64,000 nucleotides of DNA from an uncultured Candidatus Thioglobus sp. GTDB taxonomy: Bacteria > Pseudomonadota > Gammaproteobacteria > PS1 > Pseudothioglobaceae. Under the pieces are notes generated by a model, which saw nothing but the letters and a program-made list of their open reading frames with translations, was not told the DNA's origin and did not search any database. The stretch lies in assembly GCA_905618925.1 (NCBI GenBank), contig CAJQTG010000001.1, positions 1 through 64,000 of the forward strand, written 5' to 3'. Both the position numbers and the translations under genes were made by a program. Positions within the stretch are counted from its first letter, which is position 1. Each line of letters opens with the position of its first letter. Shown in pieces: positions 44,925 to 55,120 of the stretch.

Positions 44925-47869
44925 GTCAAATTAATAGAATAAAAGGTGGCTTAGTAAACCAAAAAAAATCTATAAGCTTTACTTTTAACGGCCAAATATT
45001 AACTGGATACGAAGGTGATACACTTGCATCAGCTTTACTTGCAAATAATAAAAAATTAGTTGGACGCTCTTTTAAGTACCATCGTCCACGTGGGATAGTT
45101 ACTGCTGGCTCTGAGGAGCCAAACGCAATTATGGAGATTGGAAATGGCCCTTATAAAGAGCCAAATACTAGGGCAACTATTACAGAGTTATATAATGGAT
45201 TAGAGGCAAATAGTCAAAACCATAGAGGTCCATTGGGCTTTGATCTTATGGCTATAACAGATTTTTTATCTCCACTTCTTGGCGCTGGTTTTTATTACAA
45301 AACTTTTATGTGGCCAAAAGCTTTTTGGGAAAAGTTTTATGAACCTGCAATTCGAAATGCTGCTGGACTAGGTACTCTTTCTACTGAGCCTGATCCAGAT
45401 ACTTACGATAAAGGTTTTCGCTATTGTGATATTTTAATTATTGGTGCTGGTGCAACAGGATTATCTGCTGCCATAACAGTTGCGAGTTCTGGAGCAAAAG
45501 TTATACTTGCTGATGAAGATTTTTTAATGGGTGGAAGGCTAAACATTGAGTCCATAAAAATTAATGGTGTTTCTGGAAGCAAATGGGCAAAAGATACAGT
45601 TGCCGCATTGAGTGCTATGGAGAATGTTACATTAATGTCAGATACGACTATTTTTGGCGTTTATGATCATGGCATTTATGGCGCAATTGAAAATAGGTCT
45701 TCAGAAGCTCGAGAGGATAAAGATAAGCCGCGCCAAGTTAATTGGAGAATTTATGCCAAACGTTCGATTCTTTGCGCTGGTGCAATTGAAAGATCAATAG
45801 CTTTTGGAAACAATGACCGTCCAGGAATAATGCTTGCAAGCGCAGTTAGGTCCTATGCAAATAGGTTTGCAGTTGCTACAGGCGATAAAGTTTCAGTTTA
45901 CACAAATAATGATGATGGTTGGAATACTGCAAGAGACTTAGGTTTAAAGAATGTAAGGGTTGTGGCTGTAATTGATTCTCGTTCAATTAGTCCAGTATTA
46001 AGAGTTCCAGGTGCTGAAATTTTTATGGGTGTTGATGTTGTGGATACTTCAGGTCGAAGAGCAATTAAATCGATAAAGCTCTCCAATGGTAAAACAATAG
46101 ATACTGATTGCCTAGCTGTTTCAGGTGGATGGAATCCAAACTTACATTTAACTTGTCATCACCGCGGGATTCCAAAGTGGAACGAAGAAATTGCATCTTT
46201 CATTCCAGATGAGTCAAATCCACCTGGTATGTCAGTTGCAGGAAGAGCTAAAGGAACAATGGTCTTGTCTGATGCAATTATCGAAGGCCATAATGTGGGT
46301 TCATCTGTCGCTTTAGATCTTAGCTATAATGTTAAAAAAATAAATCCAGCTGAAACTCCTTCAGTTTCATATAGCGTAACTGCAAACTGGGGCGTTCCAA
46401 GTGGAAAAAATCGTGCTTGGGTTGACCTTCAAAACGACGTTACTGCAAAAGATATTAAGCTTGCAAACCAAGAGGGATTTAAATCAGTTGAACATGTTAA
46501 GCGTTATACAACTTTAGGTATGGCTACAGACCAAGGTAAAACTGCTAATGTTCTTGGAATTGGTATTATGGCTGATAATATGGGCCAAACCATGGAAGAG
46601 ACTGGGACTACAATATTTAGGCCTCCATATTCTCCAGTTGCAATTGGAGCATTTGCTGGAAGAAGGCGTGGAATGGAATTTTATCCAACACGGTATACTC
46701 CAAGTCATAAATGGTCTGTTGAGCAGGATGCTATCTTTGTAGAGGTTGGAATGTGGTATCGCTCTCAATGGTTCCCATTACCAGGAGAAACCCATTGGCG
46801 TGAATCTGTTGACCGTGAGGTAAAACAAACAAGAGCATCAGTTGGCATTTGTGATGTGACTACTCTTGGCAAGATTGATATTAAAGGCGCTGACGTTTCA
46901 GAGTTCCTTAATAAAGTCTATGTAAATGCTTTTGCAAAAGTACCAGTAGGTAAAACTCGTTATGGCTTGATGCTGCGTGAAGACGGGATGGTAATGGATG
47001 ATGGAACAACTGCAAGGCTTTCTGAAAATCATTTTGTAATGACTACTACTACTGCCAATGCTGTAAACGTTTATCGCCATTTACAATTTTGTCATCAATG
47101 CTTATGGCCTGATCTAGATGTTCACATGATCTCAGTTACGGAGCAGTTTGCACAGTATGCAGTTGCTGGTCCAAACTCGCGTAAATTGCTTCAAAAAGTT
47201 ATTGATTCTGATTGTGATATCTCAAATGAAGTTTTCCCTTATATGGGTGCTGGAGAGATTACAATTTGTGGTGGAATACCTGCAAGACTCTTTAGAATCT
47301 CATTTTCAGGTGAATTGGCTTACGAAATTGCCGTTCAAACCCGCTATGGTGATTCCCTCATGAGAGCTCTAATGGAAGCTGGTAAAGAGTTTAATGTTGT
47401 GCCTTATGGGACTGAAGCTTTAGGCGTAATGCGAATTGAAAAAGGCCATGCTGCTGGTCCAGAGCTTAATGGCCAAACTAGCGCCTATGATTTAGGAATG
47501 GGTGGGATGATTTCTGGCAAGAAAGACTTTATAGGTTATAAACTTGGAATGCGTGAAGACCTTCTTCGTGACGATCGTATGCAGATGGTTGGTTTTAAGC
47601 CAGTTAATGCTCAAGATCTTCTTCAAGCAGGGTCACATCTTCTTAATTTAAGAGATAAACCATCGACTGAATCAGATCAGGGTTGGATTTCATCTTGCAT
47701 TTATTCGCCAATATTAGGACACTATATCGGTATTGGTTTTATTAAGAGTGGACATAGCCGTAAAGGCGAATTTGTTCGTGCAGTTGATTTAGTGAGAGGC
47801 AATGATATTGAGGTTGAGATATGTAGCCCTCACTTTTTAGATCCAGAAGGAGAACGTTTACGTGTCTGA
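44921..47869 (+). CDS. mgdC: N-methylglutamate dehydrogenase / sarcosine oxidase, alpha-like subunit
   Basis: 982 residues. N-terminal domain (about 1-110) with GYEGDTLASALLANNKKLVGRSFKYHRPRG, a ferredoxin-like fold without cluster cysteines. A dinucleotide-binding domain follows (DILIIGAGATGLSAAI, about 170-185), then the FAD/NAD region ending near AGRAKGTMVLSDAIIEGHNVG. The C-terminal third (about 600-970) is a GcvT-like THF domain (DVTTLGKIDIKGADVSEFLNK, RISFSGELAYEIAV, GVMRIEKGHAAGPELNGQTSA). The THF domain captures the methyl carbon as methylene-THF, feeding FolD. Overlaps mgdB by 4 and mgdD by 8 bases. Confidence 0.87.
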   Translation: MSQINRIKGGLVNQKKSISFTFNGQILTGYEGDTLASALLANNKKLVGRSFKYHRPRGIVTAGSEEPNAIMEIGNGPYKEPNTRATITELYNGLEANSQNHRGPLGFDLMAITDFLSPLLGAGFYYKTFMWPKAFWEKFYEPAIRNAAGLGTLSTEPDPDTYDKGFRYCDILIIGAGATGLSAAITVASSGAKVILADEDFLMGGRLNIESIKINGVSGSKWAKDTVAALSAMENVTLMSDTTIFGVYDHGIYGAIENRSSEAREDKDKPRQVNWRIYAKRSILCAGAIERSIAFGNNDRPGIMLASAVRSYANRFAVATGDKVSVYTNNDDGWNTARDLGLKNVRVVAVIDSRSISPVLRVPGAEIFMGVDVVDTSGRRAIKSIKLSNGKTIDTDCLAVSGGWNPNLHLTCHHRGIPKWNEEIASFIPDESNPPGMSVAGRAKGTMVLSDAIIEGHNVGSSVALDLSYNVKKINPAETPSVSYSVTANWGVPSGKNRAWVDLQNDVTAKDIKLANQEGFKSVEHVKRYTTLGMATDQGKTANVLGIGIMADNMGQTMEETGTTIFRPPYSPVAIGAFAGRRRGMEFYPTRYTPSHKWSVEQDAIFVEVGMWYRSQWFPLPGETHWRESVDREVKQTRASVGICDVTTLGKIDIKGADVSEFLNKVYVNAFAKVPVGKTRYGLMLREDGMVMDDGTTARLSENHFVMTTTTANAVNVYRHLQFCHQCLWPDLDVHMISVTEQFAQYAVAGPNSRKLLQKVIDSDCDISNEVFPYMGAGEITICGGIPARLFRISFSGELAYEIAVQTRYGDSLMRALMEAGKEFNVVPYGTEALGVMRIEKGHAAGPELNGQTSAYDLGMGGMISGKKDFIGYKLGMREDLLRDDRMQMVGFKPVNAQDLLQAGSHLLNLRDKPSTESDQGWISSCIYSPILGHYIGIGFIKSGHSRKGEFVRAVDLVRGNDIEVEICSPHFLDPEGERLRV

Positions 47870-48431
47870 TTATGAATTAGTAGTAGAATCCGCACTTGAT
47901 GGTGTTGAGCATGAGTTTGAGGGAGTAACTGTCTCAGAAGTTATTGGCAAGTCATTAGTTATGGTTGCATTGCCAAGGTCAAAATTTGAAGAAATTGAGT
48001 CATCAATGACAAAGTCTTGTGGCTTATTGTTACCTGAAATGGAGCAGTCAACTCAATCTAAAGATTCAGCTATAACGCTTTGGCGTTTACAGAAAAATCA
48101 AGTTCTAGCATATTTTTCTTATGAAGGGAATGATGCAGAAGTAAATATTGCAAATAGATTAAATGCTCCTGCTTACTATACTGATCAATCTGATACATGG
48201 GCGATGATTAGAGTTAGTGGCCCTAGAAGTAGAGATGTTCTTGAGCGAATTTGCCCAATCGATCTAAGTAAAAATGTGTTTTCTGTTGGCAGTGTATCAA
48301 GAACAATAATGGAACACATTGGTACAATTATCTATAGAGATGGGGAAAATTCATATGTGTTGCTTACAATGCGATCTTTTGGTGTCTCTATGCTTCATGC
48401 TATAGAAGTATCAGTTAAGAATGTTTTGTAA
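47862..48431 (+). CDS. mgdD: N-methylglutamate dehydrogenase / sarcosine oxidase, gamma-like subunit
   Basis: 189 residues from a GTG start that overlaps the end of mgdC by 8 bases. It resembles SoxG (ITLWRLQKNQVLAYF, TDQSDTWAMIRVSGPRSRDVLERICPIDL, IMEHIGTIIYRDGENSYVLLTMRSFGVSM), a folate-binding-like domain without catalytic residues that holds the complex together. Last gene of the plus-strand operon, convergent with hutC. Confidence 0.85.
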   Translation: MSDYELVVESALDGVEHEFEGVTVSEVIGKSLVMVALPRSKFEEIESSMTKSCGLLLPEMEQSTQSKDSAITLWRLQKNQVLAYFSYEGNDAEVNIANRLNAPAYYTDQSDTWAMIRVSGPRSRDVLERICPIDLSKNVFSVGSVSRTIMEHIGTIIYRDGENSYVLLTMRSFGVSMLHAIEVSVKNVL

Positions 48432-48494
48432 AAAATAACCCTATTAACCATCCTTCTGGCACGAAGAGTGGCGTCTTACAATCAGTAGTAAAAT

Positions 48495-49190
48495 TTAAGT
48501 TTCTAAGCGATAGCGGTTGCCTGGATGTGTTAATCGGCTATAGGTTACTGGTATATTGTCACTCCATGTCACTCTAGAAATTAAGATACAAGGCATTTGA
48601 GGTTCAATTTGTAAGTATTTTGCAGTTATTTTATCTGCAGCAATAGCTTCAACAATATGCTGAGCCCCAGAGAGAGGAAGCACTTTTTTGAGATAGTGAT
48701 TTGCTGTTACTTTACTTAGATCAATATCTAAATAGCCAGGAGCAGACTCTTTATTAATGTAGCGCTCTTCTAATTGAATAGGCTGGTCATTTTCAAAATG
48801 CAGAACTAGTGAATAAAATATGTGAGACTCAGACTTAAGACTAAGATGATGACAGGCCTGTAATGGCGCAATAATTTCTTTTTGTTGAAGCGCTATAGAG
48901 TGAAAACGATTTCCACGTGACTTAACCTCTTTAGCAATATCTCTAATTTGTAAGGCAGATTTAATGGGCTTGTTTTCGTTAACAAAGGTGCCTAATCCTT
49001 GGATACGATATAACACGCCTTCTTCAGTAAGCTCCCTTAAAGCTCTATTGGCTGTCATTCGACTTACTCCGAACTGCTCACAAAGTTTGTTTTCAGAGGG
49101 TACTTGGCTGTGCTCAAGCCATTGTTGGCTATTTATGCCTTCAATAATATGACGTTTTAAAGCTTGATAATGGGGAATATTTTCTTGCAT
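48495..49190 (-). CDS. hutC: Histidine utilisation repressor
   Basis: 231-residue GntR-family regulator of the HutC subfamily. The winged helix is at about residues 10-75 (HIIEGINSQQWLEHSQVPSENKLCEQFGVSRMTANRALRELTEEGVLYRIQGLGTFV); the UTRA effector domain follows (about 90-228; QLEERYINKESAPGYL, SRVTWSDNIPVTYSRLTHPG). It is divergent from hutUHIFD and a perfect palindrome sits between them. Urocanate is the inducer in characterised members. Confidence 0.92.
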   Translation of the reverse strand: MQENIPHYQALKRHIIEGINSQQWLEHSQVPSENKLCEQFGVSRMTANRALRELTEEGVLYRIQGLGTFVNENKPIKSALQIRDIAKEVKSRGNRFHSIALQQKEIIAPLQACHHLSLKSESHIFYSLVLHFENDQPIQLEERYINKESAPGYLDIDLSKVTANHYLKKVLPLSGAQHIVEAIAADKITAKYLQIEPQMPCILISRVTWSDNIPVTYSRLTHPGNRYRLET

Positions 49191-49227
49191 ATTTCTATTA
49201 TACGCAACTCTTAAAAAATTGATTGTC

Positions 49228-49249
49228 TATACTTGTATATACAAGTATA
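49228..49249. promoter_or_regulatory. HutC operator, 22 bp perfect palindrome
   Basis: The half-site TATACTTGTAT and its exact complement form a 22 bp palindrome centred at 49238/49239. Its core, CTTGTATATACAAG, is close to the CTTGT...ACAAG sites bound by HutC repressors of enteric bacteria and pseudomonads (recalled). It lies between hutC and hutU, near where both promoters must be, so one repressor can silence both. Confidence 0.8.
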
Positions 49250-49285
49250 CTTTTGTTTATAGATAATTCAATAATAGGCACAATA

Positions 49286-50929
49286 ATGATTAAAGCACCA
49301 CATGGTAATAAATTAAGCTGCAAAGGATGGCATCAAGAGGCTGCTATGCGTATGTTGATGAATAATTTAGATCCTGATGTGGCAGAACACCCAGAAGATC
49401 TTATTGTGTATGGAGGCAATGGAAAAGCTGCTCGTAATTGGGATTGTTATCATAAAATTATATCTACATTACAACGGTTAGAAAATGATGAAACACTTTT
49501 AATTCAGTCGGGCAAGCCTGTTGGCGTTTTTAGAACGCACGAAGAGTCACCTCGAGTTATTATTGCAAACTCACATCTGGTACCTAGATGGGGTACTTGG
49601 GATAAGTTTCGAGAATATGAACAAGCTGGCTTAACTATGTATGGACAGATGACTGCTGGTTCATGGATATATATTGGCTCTCAAGGTATTTTACAAGGCA
49701 CTTACGAAACCTTTGCTGAGTGTGCTAAACAGAATTTTGGTGGTGAGTTGGTTGGTCGATTAATCGTAACAGCTGGTCTTGGCGGTATGGGCGGAGCTCA
49801 GCCATTGGCTGCAACCATGAATGGTGCTTCTTGCCTAGCAATTGAAGTTGATGAGTCACGCGCACAGAAGCGTTTGGAGAAAGGCTATGTTGATGAAATA
49901 TGCTACAACCTAGATGAGGCATTAGAAAAAGTACTTAAAGCGAAAGAGCAAAAACAACCTTTATCAGTAGCAATTGTTGCCAATGTTGCAGACGTTTTGC
50001 CTGAAATGTTAAAACGAGGCATTATTCCAGATGTCTTGACAGATCAAACATCTGCTCATGACTTGCTATTGGGTTATCTTCCATCGGGATATGGCGTTAA
50101 AGAGTCTGAAGAATTTCGCACTAAAGATCCAAAAGGTTATCAAGAGGCTGTATTGGATTCGATGCAAGTTCATATAGGCGCGATGCTGGAGATGCAAAAA
50201 CAAGGTGCTATTACTTTTGATTATGGTAATAACATACGCGGTCAAGTTGCTGATCATCGTGGAATGCATGAGGCTTTTGATATTAAAGGTTTTGTACCAC
50301 TCTACATTCGTCCATTGTTTTGTGAGGGCTCTGGGCCTTTTAGATGGGCTGCACTCTCAGGTGATCCTAAAGATATTCATGTTACTGACAAGGCTATTTT
50401 AGAGACTTTTCCACAAAATGAGTCTCTTGCCAAATGGATTCATAAGGCACAAAATCAAATTCAATTTCAAGGCCTTCCCGCTAGAATTTGTTGGCTCAAG
50501 TATGGAGAGCGAGAAGAAATGGGACTTAAATTTAATTGGCTAGTCAAAAAAGGGAAGGTTGCTGCACCAATTGTAATTGGAAGGGATCATTTAGATTGTG
50601 GATCAGTTGCGTCTCCAAATCGAGAAACAGAAGGTATGAAAGATGGTTCAGATGCTATTGCAGACTGGCCACTACTAAACGCTATGCTTAATACTGCTTG
50701 CGGTGCGAGCTGGGTTTCTATTCACCATGGCGGTGGCGTAGGTATTGGTTATTCAATACATTCAGGTATGGTAAGTGTTGCTGACGGAACCGCAATGGCT
50801 GACCGACGATTATCACGAGTTCTTTCAGCGGATCCAGGAACTGGTGTGATGCGTCATGCAGATGCAGGTTATGATGTGGCTATTAAAACTGCGAAAAACA
50901 AAGGCGTTGATTTGCCAATGATAGGGTGA
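49286..50929 (+). CDS. hutU: Urocanate hydratase
   Basis: Converts urocanate to imidazolonepropionate with tightly bound NAD+. 547 residues from the ATG at 49286 ([20 protein letters not shown]); the frame could extend to 49223, but that would cover the operator. [14 protein letters not shown] and the NAD site [19 protein letters not shown] are characteristic, and [18 protein letters not shown] marks the C-terminal end. First gene of hutUHIFD. Confidence 0.96.
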   Translation: MIKAPHGNKLSCKGWHQEAAMRMLMNNLDPDVAEHPEDLIVYGGNGKAARNWDCYHKIISTLQRLENDETLLIQSGKPVGVFRTHEESPRVIIANSHLVPRWGTWDKFREYEQAGLTMYGQMTAGSWIYIGSQGILQGTYETFAECAKQNFGGELVGRLIVTAGLGGMGGAQPLAATMNGASCLAIEVDESRAQKRLEKGYVDEICYNLDEALEKVLKAKEQKQPLSVAIVANVADVLPEMLKRGIIPDVLTDQTSAHDLLLGYLPSGYGVKESEEFRTKDPKGYQEAVLDSMQVHIGAMLEMQKQGAITFDYGNNIRGQVADHRGMHEAFDIKGFVPLYIRPLFCEGSGPFRWAALSGDPKDIHVTDKAILETFPQNESLAKWIHKAQNQIQFQGLPARICWLKYGEREEMGLKFNWLVKKGKVAAPIVIGRDHLDCGSVASPNRETEGMKDGSDAIADWPLLNAMLNTACGASWVSIHHGGGVGIGYSIHSGMVSVADGTAMADRRLSRVLSADPGTGVMRHADAGYDVAIKTAKNKGVDLPMIG

Positions 50930-50933
50930 AAAA

Positions 50934-52430
50934 TTGATTACTTTAGATAATATTTACCAAGACCTTGAGCGAACGATTGATGCGCTATACCATGATAAGA
51001 GTGCACTAGAAAAATCACGCGCTATAGTTGATCGTGTTCTTGATGATGGTAATAGTTATTATGGAATAAATACTGGATTTGGTTTTTTAGCAAATAAAAA
51101 AATTGACGCAGAGCAGCTGGAAAAATTACAGCATAACTTGTTATTAAGTCACGCTGTTGGCCTTGGGGATTCAATACCAAAAAATATTACGAGATTAATG
51201 TTACAACTTAAAATTGTTGCTCTTAGTTTGGGTTATTCAGGTGTTTCAGTTGAGGTTGTAGAACGCCTCATGCTATTTTTGAAAAATGACTGGATACCAG
51301 TTGTACCTAGCAAAGGTAGTTTAGGCGCTTCGGGAGATTTAGCTCCTTTGGCGCATTTAGCTTTACCATTATTGGGAAAGGGCTACTTTTGGAGCGCTAA
51401 AGACAACGAACAACTTAGGGCACAAACTGTCCTTAAAACTGCAAATTTAGAGCCAATTAATCTTAAGGCAAAGGATGGCCTTGCTCTTATTAATGGCACT
51501 CAAATGATGACAGCTTATGGCGCTCATATTTTAGAGAGAGCTAACAGTTTATTAAAAAATGCCGATATTTTAGCGGCTATTTCTTTAGAAGCATTGATGG
51601 GAAGTGCTCGCCCTTTTGATGAGCGCATTCAAGCTATAAGGCCTCATCCAGGGCAAAAGGCTGTAGCTTCCAATATTCGCCTACTTTTAACCGACTCAGC
51701 AATATTGGAAAGCCATAAAAATTGTGATAAAGTGCAAGATCCTTATTCGCTTCGCTGTATTCCTCAAGTGCATGGGGCTACTCGTGATTTATTAGAGTAC
51801 GCATCCGGAGTAATTGAGCGAGAACTTAACTCAGTAACGGACAACCCTTTGGTTTTTAGTGATGGCGACATAATTAGTGGAGGAAATTTTCATGGACAAC
51901 CATTAGCTCTAGCTATGGATTCTGCGGCTATTGCAATAGCTGAGATTGCTAGTATTGCAGAGCGTCGGATTTATTTATTATTACGTGGTCTTGATGGTCT
52001 CCCAACTGTATTAGTAAATGATTCTGGCATTAATTCTGGGTTTATGATTCCGCAATATACAGCTGCCTCATTAGTTTCACACAACAAGGTACTTTGTCAT
52101 CCTGCGTCTGTTGATTCTATTCCCTCTTGTTTGGGACAAGAAGATCATGTGAGTATGGGAAGTATTTCTGCTATTAAGTTATTAGAGGTGTTAAATAATG
52201 TTGAGCAAGTATTGGCAATTGAAGCTTTTACTGCAGCTCAAGCACTCGATTTTCGTAAACCTTTAAAAGCTGGAAGAGGAGTTGAAGCAGCGCATCAGGA
52301 GATTCGCAAAAGAGTATCTCATAAAGATGCAGATGAGTTTTTTGGAGATGATATTGACGCTTGTATTGATATGCTTAGAGGTAATCATATCCTTAAAGAG
52401 GTAGAAAAACAAATAGGCAAACTTCAATGA
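50934..52430 (+). CDS. hutH: Histidine ammonia-lyase
   Basis: Removes ammonia from histidine to give trans-urocanate. 498 residues from a TTG start 4 nt after hutU. The self-forming MIO cofactor comes from Ala132-Ser133-Gly134 in GSLGASGDLAPLAH. YGINTGFGFLA and TDNPLVF are family-conserved. Ammonia released can be re-used by glutamine synthetase or imported if lost via Amt. Overlaps hutI by ATGA. Confidence 0.96.
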   Translation: MITLDNIYQDLERTIDALYHDKSALEKSRAIVDRVLDDGNSYYGINTGFGFLANKKIDAEQLEKLQHNLLLSHAVGLGDSIPKNITRLMLQLKIVALSLGYSGVSVEVVERLMLFLKNDWIPVVPSKGSLGASGDLAPLAHLALPLLGKGYFWSAKDNEQLRAQTVLKTANLEPINLKAKDGLALINGTQMMTAYGAHILERANSLLKNADILAAISLEALMGSARPFDERIQAIRPHPGQKAVASNIRLLLTDSAILESHKNCDKVQDPYSLRCIPQVHGATRDLLEYASGVIERELNSVTDNPLVFSDGDIISGGNFHGQPLALAMDSAAIAIAEIASIAERRIYLLLRGLDGLPTVLVNDSGINSGFMIPQYTAASLVSHNKVLCHPASVDSIPSCLGQEDHVSMGSISAIKLLEVLNNVEQVLAIEAFTAAQALDFRKPLKAGRGVEAAHQEIRKRVSHKDADEFFGDDIDACIDMLRGNHILKEVEKQIGKLQ

Positions 52431-53638
52431 ATCGGATTGAAAATATTACAATAGCGCAATGCTTAGATCAAGGTGTTCAAACTGATGTTCATTTGCTTGA
52501 AAATGCCACAATTGTCTGGCAAGAAGACACCATTATCTGGGTTGGAAAAACAAAAGAGATGCCAGAGCAATATGAACATAGTAACGTTGTCTTTCAAAAT
52601 GGAGGTTTTTTAGTTCCAGGATTGATTGATTGCCATACTCATTTAGCTTTTGGTGGTTGGCGGGCAGATGAGTTTGGTGAACGAGTTTCTGGCACTCCTT
52701 ATGCTGAAATTACTAAGCGAGGTGGTGGTATTTCCTCAACAGTTGCCGAAACACGAGCAGCCAGTAAAGATGAATTGATTGAAAAAGCGAATGGGTTTTT
52801 AACTGAAATGGCAGCTTTAGGAGTGACAACGGTTGAATGTAAAAGTGGCTATGGACTTAATATTAATGATGAATTTAAGATTTTAAGTGTTTATGATGAT
52901 CTAAAAAAAATTACTCCTTTAACATTAGTTTCGACATTTTTGGGTGCGCATTTAGTTCCAAAAGAAACGCCAAGAGAGGATTATTGTCGAATGATAATTG
53001 AAGAAATGATTCCTAAAATTTATGATCAGAAATTGGCAGAATTTTGTGATATTTTTATTGATGATCATGCCTTTACTCAGGCTGAAGCACGACCAATTGT
53101 TGAATGTGCCAAAGCACATGGTTTAAAAATAAAACTGCATGTTGACCAACTTAGTGGAGATGGCGGCGCTGAATTTGCTGCAGATTGTGGAGCCTTTTCA
53201 GCTGATCATTTGGAATATGTGTCTGAAGAGGGCATCAAAGCACTAAAAAAATCAGGCACTATTGCTGTTACCCTTCCTTTAGCTAGTCTTTATACCTTTC
53301 AAAAATCTCTTGATGCAAGAATGCTCATCGATGCTGGGGTAGAGGTTGCTTTGGCAACAGATTTTAATCCCGGCTCTGCGCCAAGTAATCACTTACCATT
53401 AGCTATGATGTTGGGTTGTACGCTTAACCGAATGAGCCCTAAAGAAGTGCTAAAGGCAGTAACTCTTTATGCAGCTAAAGCTTTAGATAAGGCTGATAAA
53501 ATTGGTTCTATAGAAGTTGGAAAGCGCGCAGATTTTGCGTTAATTGACACACCATCAATTGAGCATTGGATGTATCATTTTAAAGCTAATGCCAATTGTT
53601 TGACTGTGAAAAATGGACATATCATTTATCAACAGTAA
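52427..53638 (+). CDS. hutI: Imidazolonepropionase
   Basis: 403-residue metal hydrolase of the amidohydrolase superfamily that opens imidazolonepropionate to formiminoglutamate. CHTHLAFGGWRADEF holds the first metal His pair; KSGYGLN, LHVDQLSGDGGAEFAA and ATDFNPGSAPSNHLPLAM (metal Asp) follow in order. The start overlaps hutH by 4 bases. Normal length. Confidence 0.96.
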   Translation: MNRIENITIAQCLDQGVQTDVHLLENATIVWQEDTIIWVGKTKEMPEQYEHSNVVFQNGGFLVPGLIDCHTHLAFGGWRADEFGERVSGTPYAEITKRGGGISSTVAETRAASKDELIEKANGFLTEMAALGVTTVECKSGYGLNINDEFKILSVYDDLKKITPLTLVSTFLGAHLVPKETPREDYCRMIIEEMIPKIYDQKLAEFCDIFIDDHAFTQAEARPIVECAKAHGLKIKLHVDQLSGDGGAEFAADCGAFSADHLEYVSEEGIKALKKSGTIAVTLPLASLYTFQKSLDARMLIDAGVEVALATDFNPGSAPSNHLPLAMMLGCTLNRMSPKEVLKAVTLYAAKALDKADKIGSIEVGKRADFALIDTPSIEHWMYHFKANANCLTVKNGHIIYQQ

Positions 53639-53659
53639 TACCAATAAAAGGATTTTTAG

Positions 53660-55027
53660 ATGAAAAACTGGAAATTTAAAGGATTGTATCTTAAAAAGGG
53701 GTGGATTTCACCAGCCTATGTCAGTACAGATGATAATGGTAAAATTTTAAGTATTGACTCTCAATCTTCTTTAGAGGTCGATGAATCTGTTGATGGTTTT
53801 GCAATTGCTCCTATTCCTAATGCTCATTCACATGCCTTTCAGTATGTGATGGCTGGCCTGACTGAGAATATTCCAAAAGGACATCAGGGAGATAACTTCT
53901 GGTCTTGGCGTGAGCGAATGTATGCAGTTGCAGACCAAGTTAGCCCTGAACAAATGGAAGTTATTGCTTCAATGCTTTATGCTGAAATGTTAAGGTTAGG
54001 ATACGATCAAGTAGTGGAATTTCACTATTTAAATAAAGATTCAAATGGACAAACCTATAATAATCCAAATGAAATGGCTGAGCGATTAATTAGCGCTGCA
54101 AAACGAGTGGGCATGAAAATTACAATGACCCCTGTTTACTACCGTACAGCAGGTTTTAATCAAGGACCTTCTGAAGCACAGAGGCGCTTTCAGTATGACT
54201 CAACGGATACTTATCTTTCTCAGATTGAGGACTTAAAAAGCAAGTACCAACATGATTCTGAAGTCAAAATTGGTTATGGACAACATTCTTTAAGAGCAGC
54301 CAACGTCGAAGAGACAAAGGAAATTTTTGCTTATAGTTCAGAAATGCCTTGCCATATTCATATTTCAGAGCAAACTCAGGAAGTTGAGGGCTCTTTAAAG
54401 CATCTTGGCGCTCGTCCAGTTGAGTGGTTAGCGAATGAAGCAGGTATTGGCCAAAATACCAATTTAATCCATAGTACCCATATAACTGAAAATGAAATGC
54501 AAAGCATAATTAAAGCAAAAGCTAATGTAGTCATTTGTCCAAGTACTGAAGGTAACTTAGGTGATGGGTATTTCCCAATTTCAGATTTTATTGAGGCAGG
54601 TGGTCGTTGGTGTATTGGCTCTGATTCTCACATTGGTATTAATCCTTTTGAAGATTTAAGATTATTAGATTATGGCCAGCGAATGAGTAAGCAGAAACGA
54701 AATGTTATGCTTAATGGCAAGCCAGGTGATAGTTCTGCAATTTCTTATGATGCTATTTTTGATAATGGCCATTTGGCTGCAGGTGAAAGAAAAAGTGATT
54801 ATTTTCAAGTGGGAGATGATCTAGATGTGTTAATTATTAATTCTCATTCGCCTTTAATGACCCGAGAGGCAAATGAAGGAAGGTTGGCAACAATTGTCTA
54901 TGCGCTCGATAATTCTGCTATTTATGGTCGACTAAAGTCTGGTGAATGGCTGGTTAAGGATGGTATACATATCATTCATGACGAAATTATTCAAAATTTT
55001 AGCACAACTGTAAATGATATTAATTAA
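53660..55027 (+). CDS. hutF: Formimidoylglutamate deiminase
   Basis: 455-residue amidohydrolase-superfamily enzyme that turns N-formimino-glutamate into N-formylglutamate and ammonia. PNAHSHAFQYVMAGL carries the metal His pair, HIHISEQTQEVE the third His, and IGSDSHIGINPFEDLRLLDYGQR the metal Asp. A HutF route needs a formylglutamate deformylase (HutG) to release formate and glutamate; none is found in this window, so it must be elsewhere. AAAGGA precedes the ATG. Confidence 0.93.
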   Translation: MKNWKFKGLYLKKGWISPAYVSTDDNGKILSIDSQSSLEVDESVDGFAIAPIPNAHSHAFQYVMAGLTENIPKGHQGDNFWSWRERMYAVADQVSPEQMEVIASMLYAEMLRLGYDQVVEFHYLNKDSNGQTYNNPNEMAERLISAAKRVGMKITMTPVYYRTAGFNQGPSEAQRRFQYDSTDTYLSQIEDLKSKYQHDSEVKIGYGQHSLRAANVEETKEIFAYSSEMPCHIHISEQTQEVEGSLKHLGARPVEWLANEAGIGQNTNLIHSTHITENEMQSIIKAKANVVICPSTEGNLGDGYFPISDFIEAGGRWCIGSDSHIGINPFEDLRLLDYGQRMSKQKRNVMLNGKPGDSSAISYDAIFDNGHLAAGERKSDYFQVGDDLDVLIINSHSPLMTREANEGRLATIVYALDNSAIYGRLKSGEWLVKDGIHIIHDEIIQNFSTTVNDIN

Positions 55028-55120
55028 TTCTGAGACATTAGCATATGATCAGATTTATTGTGAAAATTAGCTTGAAGTGATTTATTTTGAGGTAAGAGCT
55101 CTCATTGCTTATAAGAAATC

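Noticed and set aside
43360-48431. Plain sarcosine oxidase as the first choice for the SoxBDAG-like genes
   Set aside because: Not excluded, but gmaS and mgsABC in the same island make N-methylglutamate the better substrate; both are stated.
48432-48494. Terminator in the short gap between mgdD and hutC
   Set aside because: Only a 4 bp stem (CTTC/GAAG) can be drawn and no T-run follows.
49223-49285. Upstream start of hutU
   Set aside because: It would read through the palindromic operator; the family start is at 49286.
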